A DNA stretch of 64,000 bases, taken from assembly GCA_910577195.1 (NCBI GenBank), contig CAJTLP010000001.1, positions 368,065 through 432,064 on the forward strand. Direction: 5' to 3'. This stretch comes from an uncultured Eubacterium sp. (GTDB lineage: Bacteria; Bacillota; Clostridia; Oscillospirales; Acutalibacteraceae). Positions 50,394-59,441 of this stretch are shown here, one piece after another. Below the pieces are notes generated by a model, which saw only the letters and a list, made by a program, of their open reading frames with translations, did not search any database and had not been told where the DNA came from. A program made the position numbers and the translations under genes. Each line of letters opens with the position of its first letter. The stretch's first letter is position 1.

Positions 50394-53009
50394 CTACCAT
50401 AATCGTACATAATGGTTTACATTAATAGATTTATTACCCCAATCATCAACTTCATTACTTTTATATTTTTCACATACACTATATATAAATTCTTCTGTTT
50501 GATTTGAAGGGGGACATTGTTGTAAATATTCAAATATTATATTTTCATCATTAAAAAATGATTTCAAACCATTTTGGCTAATATAATAACTGTATCCATT
50601 TCCTATTGAAATACCAATTATATCTCTAAGAATTTTATATATATAATTTGGTTTCATAATTGCAGAAATATAATCAATTATTTCAATGTCTGCATCTTCT
50701 TCCAAATTTAAAACTTTTCGTTTTGTTCGTAGTAATGCCCAACTATTATGATACCCATAATTATCATCAGAATAAATGTCAATAGGAGTTTCTATTATTT
50801 CATTATACATATTTACTATCATTTTTTCAAACAGTTTAATATCTTGCTCTTTTTTATCATAATAAAGTGATGATGATTTTAACCAATATAAAATTTCATC
50901 ATAAACATTTATATTTTTATGATAATCCTTTAAATAATCGATTAACTCGATTTTTTCTTCATCTGTGAGTTGTGAGAAAAGTGTAGCCATAATAGAACCA
51001 GCTCTTTGGTATGCACTTAATGAAAAGAAACCTCGTTCTTTGTCAATTTTTTGAGAATTTTGAATCAATCCAACAAGTATTGGTAGATTTAAATCTTTAT
51101 CAAAATCATTTCTTGAAAACCATAATTTGCTAATAATTTCATAATGATAATAAATTGGTACATTATCAAAAAATTCGTCAAACAATTCAGGAATGTTTTC
51201 AGGCATATTATTATTCTTTTCTTTTAATATTAAGCCTATAAATTCATTATAAATTTTAGAAACCATAATATATTCATTTTCTCCAAAATGAAAATATAGG
51301 TCAAAATATTTAGCACTTGCTGCTCCACAATTTAATTCAATCCGTTTATTTATTTCAGTATCAATATCATATTCAGGTTGTAAATCATTACCCTTTAAAT
51401 ACCTATCTACATATGGGAAAATATTAGATAAAAGATTTAAAATATTAATACCATATTCGTTTTGTAATTTTCTAAAATATGTTTTACCCTCATCATTGAA
51501 TTTTTTTCTCTCGAAAATAGTGGCGTAAAGTTCAGCGTCTTTATTCAAATCAGCACTGACATAATATTTAGGATGTCTATGAATATCCTCGTATAAATCA
51601 TTATCGACAAAGCGAATTAATTCTAAAGTAAATAAATCAGGAATATATAATCCATTTTTCACAGAAAAAACGGCACATACAGAATTCATAATACGCTTGA
51701 ATTCTCTTATATCATCAGTGTATTTTGCTAAAAAGTCGATTATATAATTAAAATCTTTATATTTAATATTTGGTACACCATAAATACCAAATAGCTTATA
51801 TAAACAATCACTTACAATGTTATGAAATTTATCTCTATTGAGTTTGGTGACTTTAATCTCTTGCTGAATAATTTTTTCAATATACCGTTTATTGATATTC
51901 AAATTGCGATTAAGAATCTCGTTTACCCTTTCTTTATCATATGACAAAACATAAACAATTCTGTTCAGGTCAAAAATATTGCTTATTATTTTCAATAAAA
52001 AGATAATATTGCTCGCTGAGGCTCTATCCATATTATCTATAAAAACAACCATTGTTTTATCATTCTGTTCTAAATGAGTACAGATTCGTTCTTTTAATTT
52101 GCGAACTTCATCTTCAGCATTATTTTGAAAAAGTATATTTCCTGCGATATTTCCAGCTATATTACTACCTATAATACTTTTAATGAGGATATTAGTAATA
52201 GTTTTCAAAGATGAATTGCTATATTTTATTCCTGTGCTTTCTAATATTTTATCAAATAAAGATGTCAATAATGCTTGTTGGGTATTATATGTCCAAGGGT
52301 CAAAATCGTCAATTACAATAAAATCTTCTGGGGTATCCTGCTTTATCTTTTTTATTACATTATTTATTATTGTTGTTTTTCCGCTTCCCCAAGGACCCTC
52401 CAAGCCAATAACAAACGAATAGTTTGAGCCACAACACGCTTTCAAAGAAGAATATAATTGATTAATAATAACTGTTCTATCACATAAATCATAATCTACA
52501 TCTTTTTCGGCAAACAGAATTGGATACTCATTTGTTATTTTAATTTCATTTTCAATAAAGTCTTTTAAATCATATACATTAGAGTTTACTTTTATTTCAT
52601 TACAATTATTGCGTTTGTTTATATATAACCTGTAAATAAATAAGCCTATTGCTAACAAAATTGTAATACAAATAATTATTAGTTTATACCATTTAAATAG
52701 TGAGGGTATTGTTAGCAATATACCATATATAATACACCCTATAGCAATCATAATTATATATGAATCTGATTCGTTTATTGCCTTTGCTTTTATTAATTCA
52801 ATAATATGATTTTCGTGTAGGAATACTGATACCAACACAAAAATACCAATTAAAATTGAAGCAAAAAATAAAATGTTAAATTTGTTAATTATAATTGTTG
52901 GCAAATTTATTGCGTCAACAGCAATTGTAGCAGTAAACAAAGCTATAAATAACTTTGTTGCTTTTACAAATTCTCCATATTTATAAACCTTGCTAAAATA
53001 ATCTTTCAT
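50394..53009 (-). CDS. KAP-family P-loop NTPase with N-terminal membrane helices
   Basis: 871 aa. Four membrane segments in residues 15-130 place it in the membrane. Walker A VIGLEGPWGSGKTTIINNV is near 205, the KAP mark FIVIDDFDPWTYNTQQALL near 235, and Walker B TMVVFIDNMDRASASNI near 325, with VLSYDKERVN after it. KAP NTPases (named for Kidins220/ARMS and PifA) include PifA, which blocks phage growth. The long C-terminal region (400-871) is helical with no known domain. As the last cargo gene of the element, a phage-defence role is plausible but unproven. GAGGA lies before the ATG. Confidence 0.85.
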   Translation of the reverse strand: MKDYFSKVYKYGEFVKATKLFIALFTATIAVDAINLPTIIINKFNILFFASILIGIFVLVSVFLHENHIIELIKAKAINESDSYIIMIAIGCIIYGILLTIPSLFKWYKLIIICITILLAIGLFIYRLYINKRNNCNEIKVNSNVYDLKDFIENEIKITNEYPILFAEKDVDYDLCDRTVIINQLYSSLKACCGSNYSFVIGLEGPWGSGKTTIINNVIKKIKQDTPEDFIVIDDFDPWTYNTQQALLTSLFDKILESTGIKYSNSSLKTITNILIKSIIGSNIAGNIAGNILFQNNAEDEVRKLKERICTHLEQNDKTMVVFIDNMDRASASNIIFLLKIISNIFDLNRIVYVLSYDKERVNEILNRNLNINKRYIEKIIQQEIKVTKLNRDKFHNIVSDCLYKLFGIYGVPNIKYKDFNYIIDFLAKYTDDIREFKRIMNSVCAVFSVKNGLYIPDLFTLELIRFVDNDLYEDIHRHPKYYVSADLNKDAELYATIFERKKFNDEGKTYFRKLQNEYGINILNLLSNIFPYVDRYLKGNDLQPEYDIDTEINKRIELNCGAASAKYFDLYFHFGENEYIMVSKIYNEFIGLILKEKNNNMPENIPELFDEFFDNVPIYYHYEIISKLWFSRNDFDKDLNLPILVGLIQNSQKIDKERGFFSLSAYQRAGSIMATLFSQLTDEEKIELIDYLKDYHKNINVYDEILYWLKSSSLYYDKKEQDIKLFEKMIVNMYNEIIETPIDIYSDDNYGYHNSWALLRTKRKVLNLEEDADIEIIDYISAIMKPNYIYKILRDIIGISIGNGYSYYISQNGLKSFFNDENIIFEYLQQCPPSNQTEEFIYSVCEKYKSNEVDDWGNKSINVNHYVRLW

Positions 53010-53128
53010 AATTATAATCCTCTGAAAATTTACGGCGTTTTAATCATCTAGTTTTATTATACAAGATTCGATTCTATATGTAAAGAAATGACTATGGCAG
53101 AGTTTTATTCTTATAAATCTACATAAAA

Positions 53129-53159
53129 AAGCTATCCATATTTACAATATAGATAGCTT
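53129..53159. terminator. Terminator-like hairpin near right end of element
   Basis: AAGCTATC and GATAGCTT with inner ATAT pairing around a short loop. Confidence 0.6.
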
Positions 53160-53169
53160 AATAAATATG

Positions 53170-53186
53170 TCTACGAGTTGCCTACG
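53170..53186. promoter_or_regulatory. Right arm-type integrase site pair
   Basis: TCTACG (53170-53175) and CCTACG (53181-53186), with the same 11-bp period and similar flanks as the left-end pair at 41647-41663. Confidence 0.5.
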
Positions 53187-53300
53187 GAATTAATACCAAG
53201 ATATAACATTTCAGTTCAAAAACTCACTTCAAGTTTTCTGTATTTAGTATAAATCAGGTAAAAACAACAAACATTGAGTTCAGCAACTCTCGGGAAAATC

Positions 53301-53368
53301 TGGGTAACAACCCAATGGTAGGTGCAACCGTTGCTTGTGCAGTTGCTGTTGAAGAGGCTGTTAAATAA
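53301..53368 (+). repeat. attR: right direct repeat with displaced 3' end of the GGGtGRT gene
   Basis: Matches 41516-41583 at 64 of 68 positions and ends GAAGAGGCTGTTAAATAA, the original gene end. The adjoining terminator at 53394 would have served that gene before insertion. Confidence 0.88.
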
Positions 53369-53393
53369 TAAAAATACAAGGATTATCCTTAAT

Positions 53394-53419
53394 GAGCACC
53401 CTTAATCAATAGGGTGCTC
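53394..53419 (+). terminator. Original terminator of the GGGtGRT operon
   Basis: GAGCACCCT and AGGGTGCTC form a 9-bp stem with an 8-nt loop, followed by TGTTTTTTT. Confidence 0.85.
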
Positions 53420-53449
53420 TGTTTTTTTGTAAAAAATGTTATAATAATA

Positions 53450-53473
53450 TGTAACCTTTTACTGCCTTGCGTC
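53450..53473 (+). promoter_or_regulatory. ECF-type promoter of the sigma factor gene
   Basis: TGTAACC at 53450-53456 and GCGTC at 53469-53473 match the AAC (-35) and CGTC (-10) marks of ECF promoters, which suggests self-activation. Confidence 0.55.
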
Positions 53474-53514
53474 GCTATATAGGTGAAAGGTCCTTTCAAT
53501 AAGGTTGTGAGAAA

Positions 53515-53997
53515 ATGAGAAATGATGAATACATATATGCTGTAAAACGAAACAGCAACAGATTATACCTGATTGCACTTTCGTATTTTCAAAATCATCA
53601 CGATGCTGAAGATGTTATGCAGGATACATTATTAAAGCTGTGGAAAACAAATAAAATATTCAACGATGATGAGCATATGGATAAATGGTTAACTATCACC
53701 TGTGTTCACAAGTGTAAAGACCATTTTAAATCACCATTTGTCAAAAGCAATGTTGCATTGAATGAGGCAAAGGATTTATATACCTTTGATACCATTAAAA
53801 ACTTTGATGTTTTCAATGCAATTATGTCACTGCCGCAAAAGGAACGCTTGGTTGTGCATCTGTTCTACTATGAGGATATGCAGATTAATGAAATTGCAAA
53901 AATCATTAAATGCAAGCCGTCAGCCGTAAAAACAAGACTGCACAGAGCAAGAACGCATTTAAGAGAAATTTTAGGAGATGATTGGATAAATGAATAA
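53515..53997 (+). CDS. ECF-type RNA polymerase sigma factor
   Basis: 160 aa. Region 2 (residues 8-75) has YFQNHHDAEDVMQDTLLKLWK; region 4 (about 100-155) has LPQKERLVVHLFYYEDMQINEIAKII and KPSAVKTRLHRARTHLREIL. It directs polymerase to CGTC-type promoters. It overlaps the next gene by 8 nt, the usual sigma/anti-sigma coupling. Confidence 0.92.
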   Translation: MRNDEYIYAVKRNSNRLYLIALSYFQNHHDAEDVMQDTLLKLWKTNKIFNDDEHMDKWLTITCVHKCKDHFKSPFVKSNVALNEAKDLYTFDTIKNFDVFNAIMSLPQKERLVVHLFYYEDMQINEIAKIIKCKPSAVKTRLHRARTHLREILGDDWINE

Positions 53998-54943
53998 TAG
54001 AGAATTGTATAAGGATGCTATGTCAGGAGTCCATCATTCAGACGATGCAATTGAAAGGATTTTTGATATGACTGTGGATAAGAAAAAAACAAATACGACT
54101 ACATTATTTAAAAGGCTTGCCTCCGGCGCACTGGCTCTTGCGGTATTGGTTGTCGGCGGCGGATTCGGTGCACATGCAATCATTGAAAACGGCAAGGCAA
54201 ATAAGCCATTGACGGTTATGGTTGCATATGCAGAAGATAATGGTAAATTATCCTTCGGCAGCAAAAATGATCAACCGCTGTTTTACGGCATCTATCTTGC
54301 GCCTTATGACGACCCAAAAGCCTGTGAAGAAGCAAAGGCAAGATTTGGGGCTGATAAAACGAAGGTATTAAATCAGCTTGACAATAAGGCAGAAGACTCC
54401 AGCGGCAGCTACGGCAGCGGCGGTTTACAATGCTACAACATTGAGCAAGAGAAGGAAACAGCCTATTGTTACACATTAGAAGGCGGTTCCTTTGAGCTGG
54501 ATCTTGAAGATTATACCGACGTAAAATCCTTTAAGGTTAATAATGAAAGTGAGTACGGCTTACTTCATTTTGAACATGCCGATCCAAAATGGTATGGTAA
54601 AGTGTATAATGATGAATCCGAAATACCTGAAGAATTCACAGAATATTTAAAAGAACACCCTTCAGAAGATCACGAATTTACGCTTACAGGCGATGAAATT
54701 AGATTTTCTCAGAACACAGGTGATTACAACTGCGGACGTGGAAAATATGAAACAAATAAAGGCTATTTTCTTACCTGGCTGCCGTCTGAAGAATTGGGTC
54801 ATGCAATCGGTGACAATCCGCATTTTGACCTGTCACAAATCAAGGATACCATTACATTTACCCTTGAATATAATGACGGAACCGTTAAAACAGCAAGCTT
54901 AAATCTTTATTTTGACCGTGATGGATATATGCATTTTGAATAA
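53990..54943 (+). CDS. Candidate anti-sigma factor, single-pass membrane protein
   Basis: 317 aa. The cytoplasmic N-terminus (residues 1-45, AIERIFDMTVDKKK) would hold the sigma factor. One membrane segment (about 46-66, LASGALALAVLVVGGGFGAH) and an extracellular domain of 250 residues with many acidic and aromatic strands follow. The layout and the 8-nt overlap with the sigma gene point to an anti-sigma; the external domain would sense the signal. No named sensor domain recognised (DUF4179-like by layout only). Confidence 0.72.
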   Translation: MNNRELYKDAMSGVHHSDDAIERIFDMTVDKKKTNTTTLFKRLASGALALAVLVVGGGFGAHAIIENGKANKPLTVMVAYAEDNGKLSFGSKNDQPLFYGIYLAPYDDPKACEEAKARFGADKTKVLNQLDNKAEDSSGSYGSGGLQCYNIEQEKETAYCYTLEGGSFELDLEDYTDVKSFKVNNESEYGLLHFEHADPKWYGKVYNDESEIPEEFTEYLKEHPSEDHEFTLTGDEIRFSQNTGDYNCGRGKYETNKGYFLTWLPSEELGHAIGDNPHFDLSQIKDTITFTLEYNDGTVKTASLNLYFDRDGYMHFE

Positions 54944-54974
54944 CGAAATACAACAAAAAGACTGTCCTAAAAAC

Positions 54975-55000
54975 GAGCACCCTTGATAAAGAGGGTGCTC
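54975..55000 (+). terminator. Terminator of the sigma/anti-sigma operon
   Basis: GAGCACCCT and AGGGTGCTC form a 9-bp stem with an 8-nt loop. Only weak T-content follows. Confidence 0.65.
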
Positions 55001-55037
55001 GCAGGATGCCTTTGATTTAGAATTACAACATAGATTT

Positions 55038-56735
<1,698 letters not shown>

Positions 56736-56785
56736 CTAACACATTCATTATTATACTTCAATGCTTTAAAGCGTAATTTTAAAAG

Positions 56786-57049
56786 TTATTTACTGCTCTG
56801 TTCTAAAGTTCGGACTATTTTTTCATTGACACTTTCATTTGCTGTTTTATTAAAATGCGTGTTTACTGTATAGACTGTATTATCAATTTGTTTTGTAAAG
56901 TTAATTGGCTTATTGAATAAAGAATTGTTATACCATTCCATTCTCTGTTCACTTGTCATGGATTTTAACTTTTCAATCTGTGCATTTAAAAGATTATTGA
57001 CATAATCATAGTCCGCTTTTACTAATTCAAGTTTAATTACCTTTCCCAT
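56786..57049 (-). CDS. TnpW-like transposon-encoded small protein
   Basis: 87 aa. The C-terminal part NTVYTVNTHFNKTANESVNEKI resembles the TnpW family found in clostridial mobilizable transposons beside the serine recombinase. AAGGAGGG precedes the ATG. It overlaps the relaxase remnant by 13 nt. Role unknown. Confidence 0.6.
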   Translation of the reverse strand: MGKVIKLELVKADYDYVNNLLNAQIEKLKSMTSEQRMEWYNNSLFNKPINFTKQIDNTVYTVNTHFNKTANESVNEKIVRTLEQSSK

Positions 57050-57831
57050 TGTAATTCCCTCCTTTTCTGTTTTGCTGGTACAAATCTTTGATGTTGTATG
57101 TTCGTTTCAGCTTTTATGTTCATTTTCATTTCGTCAACATCATTTAGAATTGTATTAGCAGTTTTGATTTCTGTGCGTAACATTGTTAATTGTTTAGTAC
57201 AAACATCTCTTTCAGATTTAAGATTTGATATTTTACCAGTATCTTTGCATCTTCGGAGCTTGTTGTATATCTGATTTCTTTGATTTGTGATTGTTATAAT
57301 TTGTTCTTTGTTATCGTTGATAAATTGTTTAACCTTATCTGTATCATCCAAATTATATTTTGAAATCAGTATTACCTGAATAGAATACCTGTCAATCTTT
57401 CTCCAAGCTTCTTTCATTTCGGGTGACAAAGGCTTATGCTGTTTCTTTTTCGGCAGATAACCTAACCGATAACAATAATACAGATACAATGCCTTTAAAC
57501 CTGTAATCTTTTTGACAGTTGTAAATGAGCCTTTAAAAGTATATTTTTTAGCTTTAACATATTTTGTTTTACTTTCTCTGTTAAACTCTTTGTATGCAGG
57601 AAAAAGTGCAAAACAATCTTGAGTATTGATTTGTTCAACAATATTATTCCATCCATATTTTTTGCCAAGTGTTTTAAGCCTTGTATTTCGGCTATCATTA
57701 ACTGAACGAATCGTTACATATTTTCTTTCAGGATTGACATTAACAATGTAACCTTTCTTCCTCATTATCTTTACAAATTCTTTAGGCGTTGGACTAATCT
57801 TTATCGCTTCATCGATAGCAGTTCGCATCAA
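57037..57831 (-). pseudogene. Relaxase/mobilization protein remnant, N-terminus missing
   Basis: 264 aa. AIDEAIKISPTPKEFVKIM, GYIVNVNPERKYVTIRSV and RNTRLKTLGKKYGWNNI match the region just after the HUH nuclease in clostridial relaxases. The nuclease itself (Tyr and His triad, about 190 residues) is absent. The frame is open about ten codons further upstream (KSGKHSLKYNLM) and then meets a stop. The rest of the protein is a helical mobilization domain. It cannot nick DNA as it stands. Confidence 0.75.
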
Positions 57832-57861
57832 ATTATACTTCAGGGAATGTTTCCCTGATTT

Positions 57862-58374
57862 TTGGATTTATATATAAATCCGATGCTCGCTACAGTGTAG
57901 GACACATCTTTTGCCGTGTTATCTGAATGCAGTTCCTATCCCTTTTCAGCGAAGTTATACCGCTCTATCAACAGATGTCATGGCAGTAATATATCCCATT
58001 CAGACGGTCATTCAATTTTCATTTTCGGCAATAAAAAAAAGCCGTTTACACAAGTGAGTAACACAAACAAGCAGAGCCTTTCAGCTTTGCCTGCATAGCG
58101 TGTTTACTCACTATGTAAACGACTTGAAATAGTCTTGAATTAATATCCTATCCCAACCGTATCTATTCAACAGAAGGGAAGGCTGTGATGCTTTTTACAC
58201 CACGAAAAACATAAACACTTATTTAAATTTATATCCAAATACTAGCAGATACTTTTACATCTGTCAATAAAATCAAGCAAATTATTTTTGATTTATCTTT
58301 GTATGAGTTCATATCAGTTTCTAATTACTAGCATCAATAAAAGCCTGATGAAAAATCATCAAGCTTTTGAAGAA
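57862..58374. other. Gene-free region upstream of the relaxase remnant with 79-bp inverted repeat (oriT candidate)
   Basis: CGTTTACACAAGTGAGTAAC (58043 on) and its partner ending ACTCACTATGTAAACG (to 58121) form a 22-bp imperfect inverted repeat around an inner GCAGAGCC/GCTTTGCCTGC. Such repeats beside mob genes often mark the transfer origin. No other structure or gene seen in the remaining 400 bp. Confidence 0.4.
58339..58368 (-). terminator. Terminator of the bacteriocin operon
   Basis: Minus strand AAAAGCTTGATG and CATCAGGCTTTT pair (one G-T) around a 6-nt loop, just after the 45-aa gene. Confidence 0.8.
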
Positions 58375-58512
58375 TCACCAATATTTTTTGTAGCAATCAC
58401 TGCAAATTATTTTGCCATCAGGTGCTTTAAAGCCTTGACACCATGCACCACAGATAGCACATCTTGTTTCGCCGTTATAAAATAACTGCAAAAGTTTATA
58501 GTACTTAGACAT
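58375..58512 (-). CDS. Small zinc-ribbon-like protein at the end of the bacteriocin operon
   Basis: 45 aa. The ATG at 58512 has AAAGGA 8 nt upstream. Two CxxC-type pairs, CAICGAWC near residue 18 and CSDCYKK near 37, form a likely zinc ribbon. It follows the 62-aa gene by 27 nt and is followed at once by a terminator. No family named; immunity or regulation are possible roles (inference). Confidence 0.6.
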   Translation of the reverse strand: MSKYYKLLQLFYNGETRCAICGAWCQGFKAPDGKIICSDCYKKYW

Positions 58513-58539
58513 AGTAACAATCCTTTCATTTTTATCTGA

Positions 58540-58728
58540 CTATATATGTTCAGCATTAAATCTATCCAACTCTCTTTGACTAGTTGCTGCAGATGTATCA
58601 CTTGCTGAAATTCTACGACCGATTATAGAAGAAACGATATCTGCAAATTCAGTGACAGACATAGAATAAGATTCTGTATAATAACACCTTTCGCTATTTC
58701 TATCATAATAATACCAAGCTATATTCAT
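58540..58728 (-). CDS. Small protein of the bacteriocin operon, unknown
   Basis: 62 aa with a very strong ribosome site (GAGGAGGTG) 6 nt before the ATG. Tyr- and Ser-rich start (AWYYYDRNSERCYYTESYS) and a helical centre (VTEFADIVSSIIGRRI). No signal peptide or membrane helix. It lies between the ABC ATPase gene and the zinc-ribbon gene on the same strand. No family recognised. Confidence 0.6.
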   Translation of the reverse strand: MNIAWYYYDRNSERCYYTESYSMSVTEFADIVSSIIGRRISASDTSAATSQRELDRFNAEHI

Positions 58729-58806
58729 AAAATCACCTCCTCACTTATTTATGAAATTAATATCGTAGAAAAATGATAAATAAACTTATCATCTACACAA
58801 AATCCG

Positions 58807-59439
58807 TTAATTTATCTTTATTGATTTATTTGCATGCTTTACAATATCCGGATTATGCGTAACAAGTAAAACCGTAGTTCCATTGTTATTTAATTCCTTG
58901 ATTGAATCTAATACTATTTTTGCATTATCAGGATCAAGTGAAGCAGTTGGTTCATCGGCAAGAAGTATTGTGGGTTCTTTTATAAAGAGACGGGCAAGAG
59001 CAATCCTTTGCTGTTCACCTCCGCTGAGTTGAAAGATCTTCTTATCCATCAAATCGCTTATTCCTAATTTTACTAAAATACTTTGCACTTTTTCATCTGA
59101 AAAAGGTATTTTTTTTATTTTACAGACCAATTCAATATTCTTTTTAGCTGTATAATTTTCTATTAACGCAAAATTTTGAAAAAGATATCCTATGTGTTCT
59201 TTAACTAATATTCTGCCGTCTTTTTTATTTAGATTAGGATTGTTGTAATCCAAAATAGTCAGCGTTCCGCTGTCTGGACTTTCCAGAAGTCCTATAATAT
59301 TTAATAAAGTGGTTTTTCCTGCACCGCTTTTTCCTGTAACAGCAACATAATCTCCCTTTTCAACATCTAAATTGAAATTATGAAATACAATTTTACCTTT
59401 GTATTCTTTAGAAACATTTGTCAGTTTTATAATACTCAT
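58807..59439 (-). CDS. ABC transporter ATP-binding protein of the bacteriocin operon
   Basis: 210 aa, MacB/LolD-like. Walker A VTGKSGAGKTTLLNII near residue 35, signature LSGGEQQRIALARL near 138, Walker B ILLADEPTASLD near 158, H-loop THNPDIV. It starts 2 nt after the permease stop with GGAG upstream. Together with the DUF1430-type permease it matches the two-component exporter of lactococcin 972-type bacteriocins, which may also give immunity. Confidence 0.9.
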   Translation of the reverse strand: MSIIKLTNVSKEYKGKIVFHNFNLDVEKGDYVAVTGKSGAGKTTLLNIIGLLESPDSGTLTILDYNNPNLNKKDGRILVKEHIGYLFQNFALIENYTAKKNIELVCKIKKIPFSDEKVQSILVKLGISDLMDKKIFQLSGGEQQRIALARLFIKEPTILLADEPTASLDPDNAKIVLDSIKELNNNGTTVLLVTHNPDIVKHANKSIKIN

Positions 59440-59441
59440 TA

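Larger units (their letters stand above)
41516..53368. mobile_element. Integrated element of about 11.8 kb in the GGGtGRT gene
   Basis: Bounded by 68-bp direct repeats of the target gene end and by paired TCTACG arm-like sites just inside each end. Contents in order: a tyrosine integrase remnant, primase/helicase, three XRE regulators, four small or unknown genes, a small serine resolvase, a phosphatase-like gene and a KAP NTPase. No capsid, terminase, relaxase or conjugation genes are present, so it looks like a satellite-type or plasmid-derived integrative element rather than a prophage or ICE. Codon use is more A/T-rich than in the flanks. Confidence 0.85.

Noticed and set aside
53394..55000. 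GAGCACCCT/AGGGTGCTC hairpins at 53394 and 54975 as att repeats of the serine-recombinase element
   Set aside because: Each is a palindrome placed just after a gene end and explained as a terminator; the second does not flank the recombinase block on the other side.
58288..58601. Open frames of 64-65 codons on both strands across 58288-58601
   Set aside because: They overlap the two small genes (58375-58512 and 58540-58728) that have clear ribosome sites and, in one case, zinc-ribbon cysteines.
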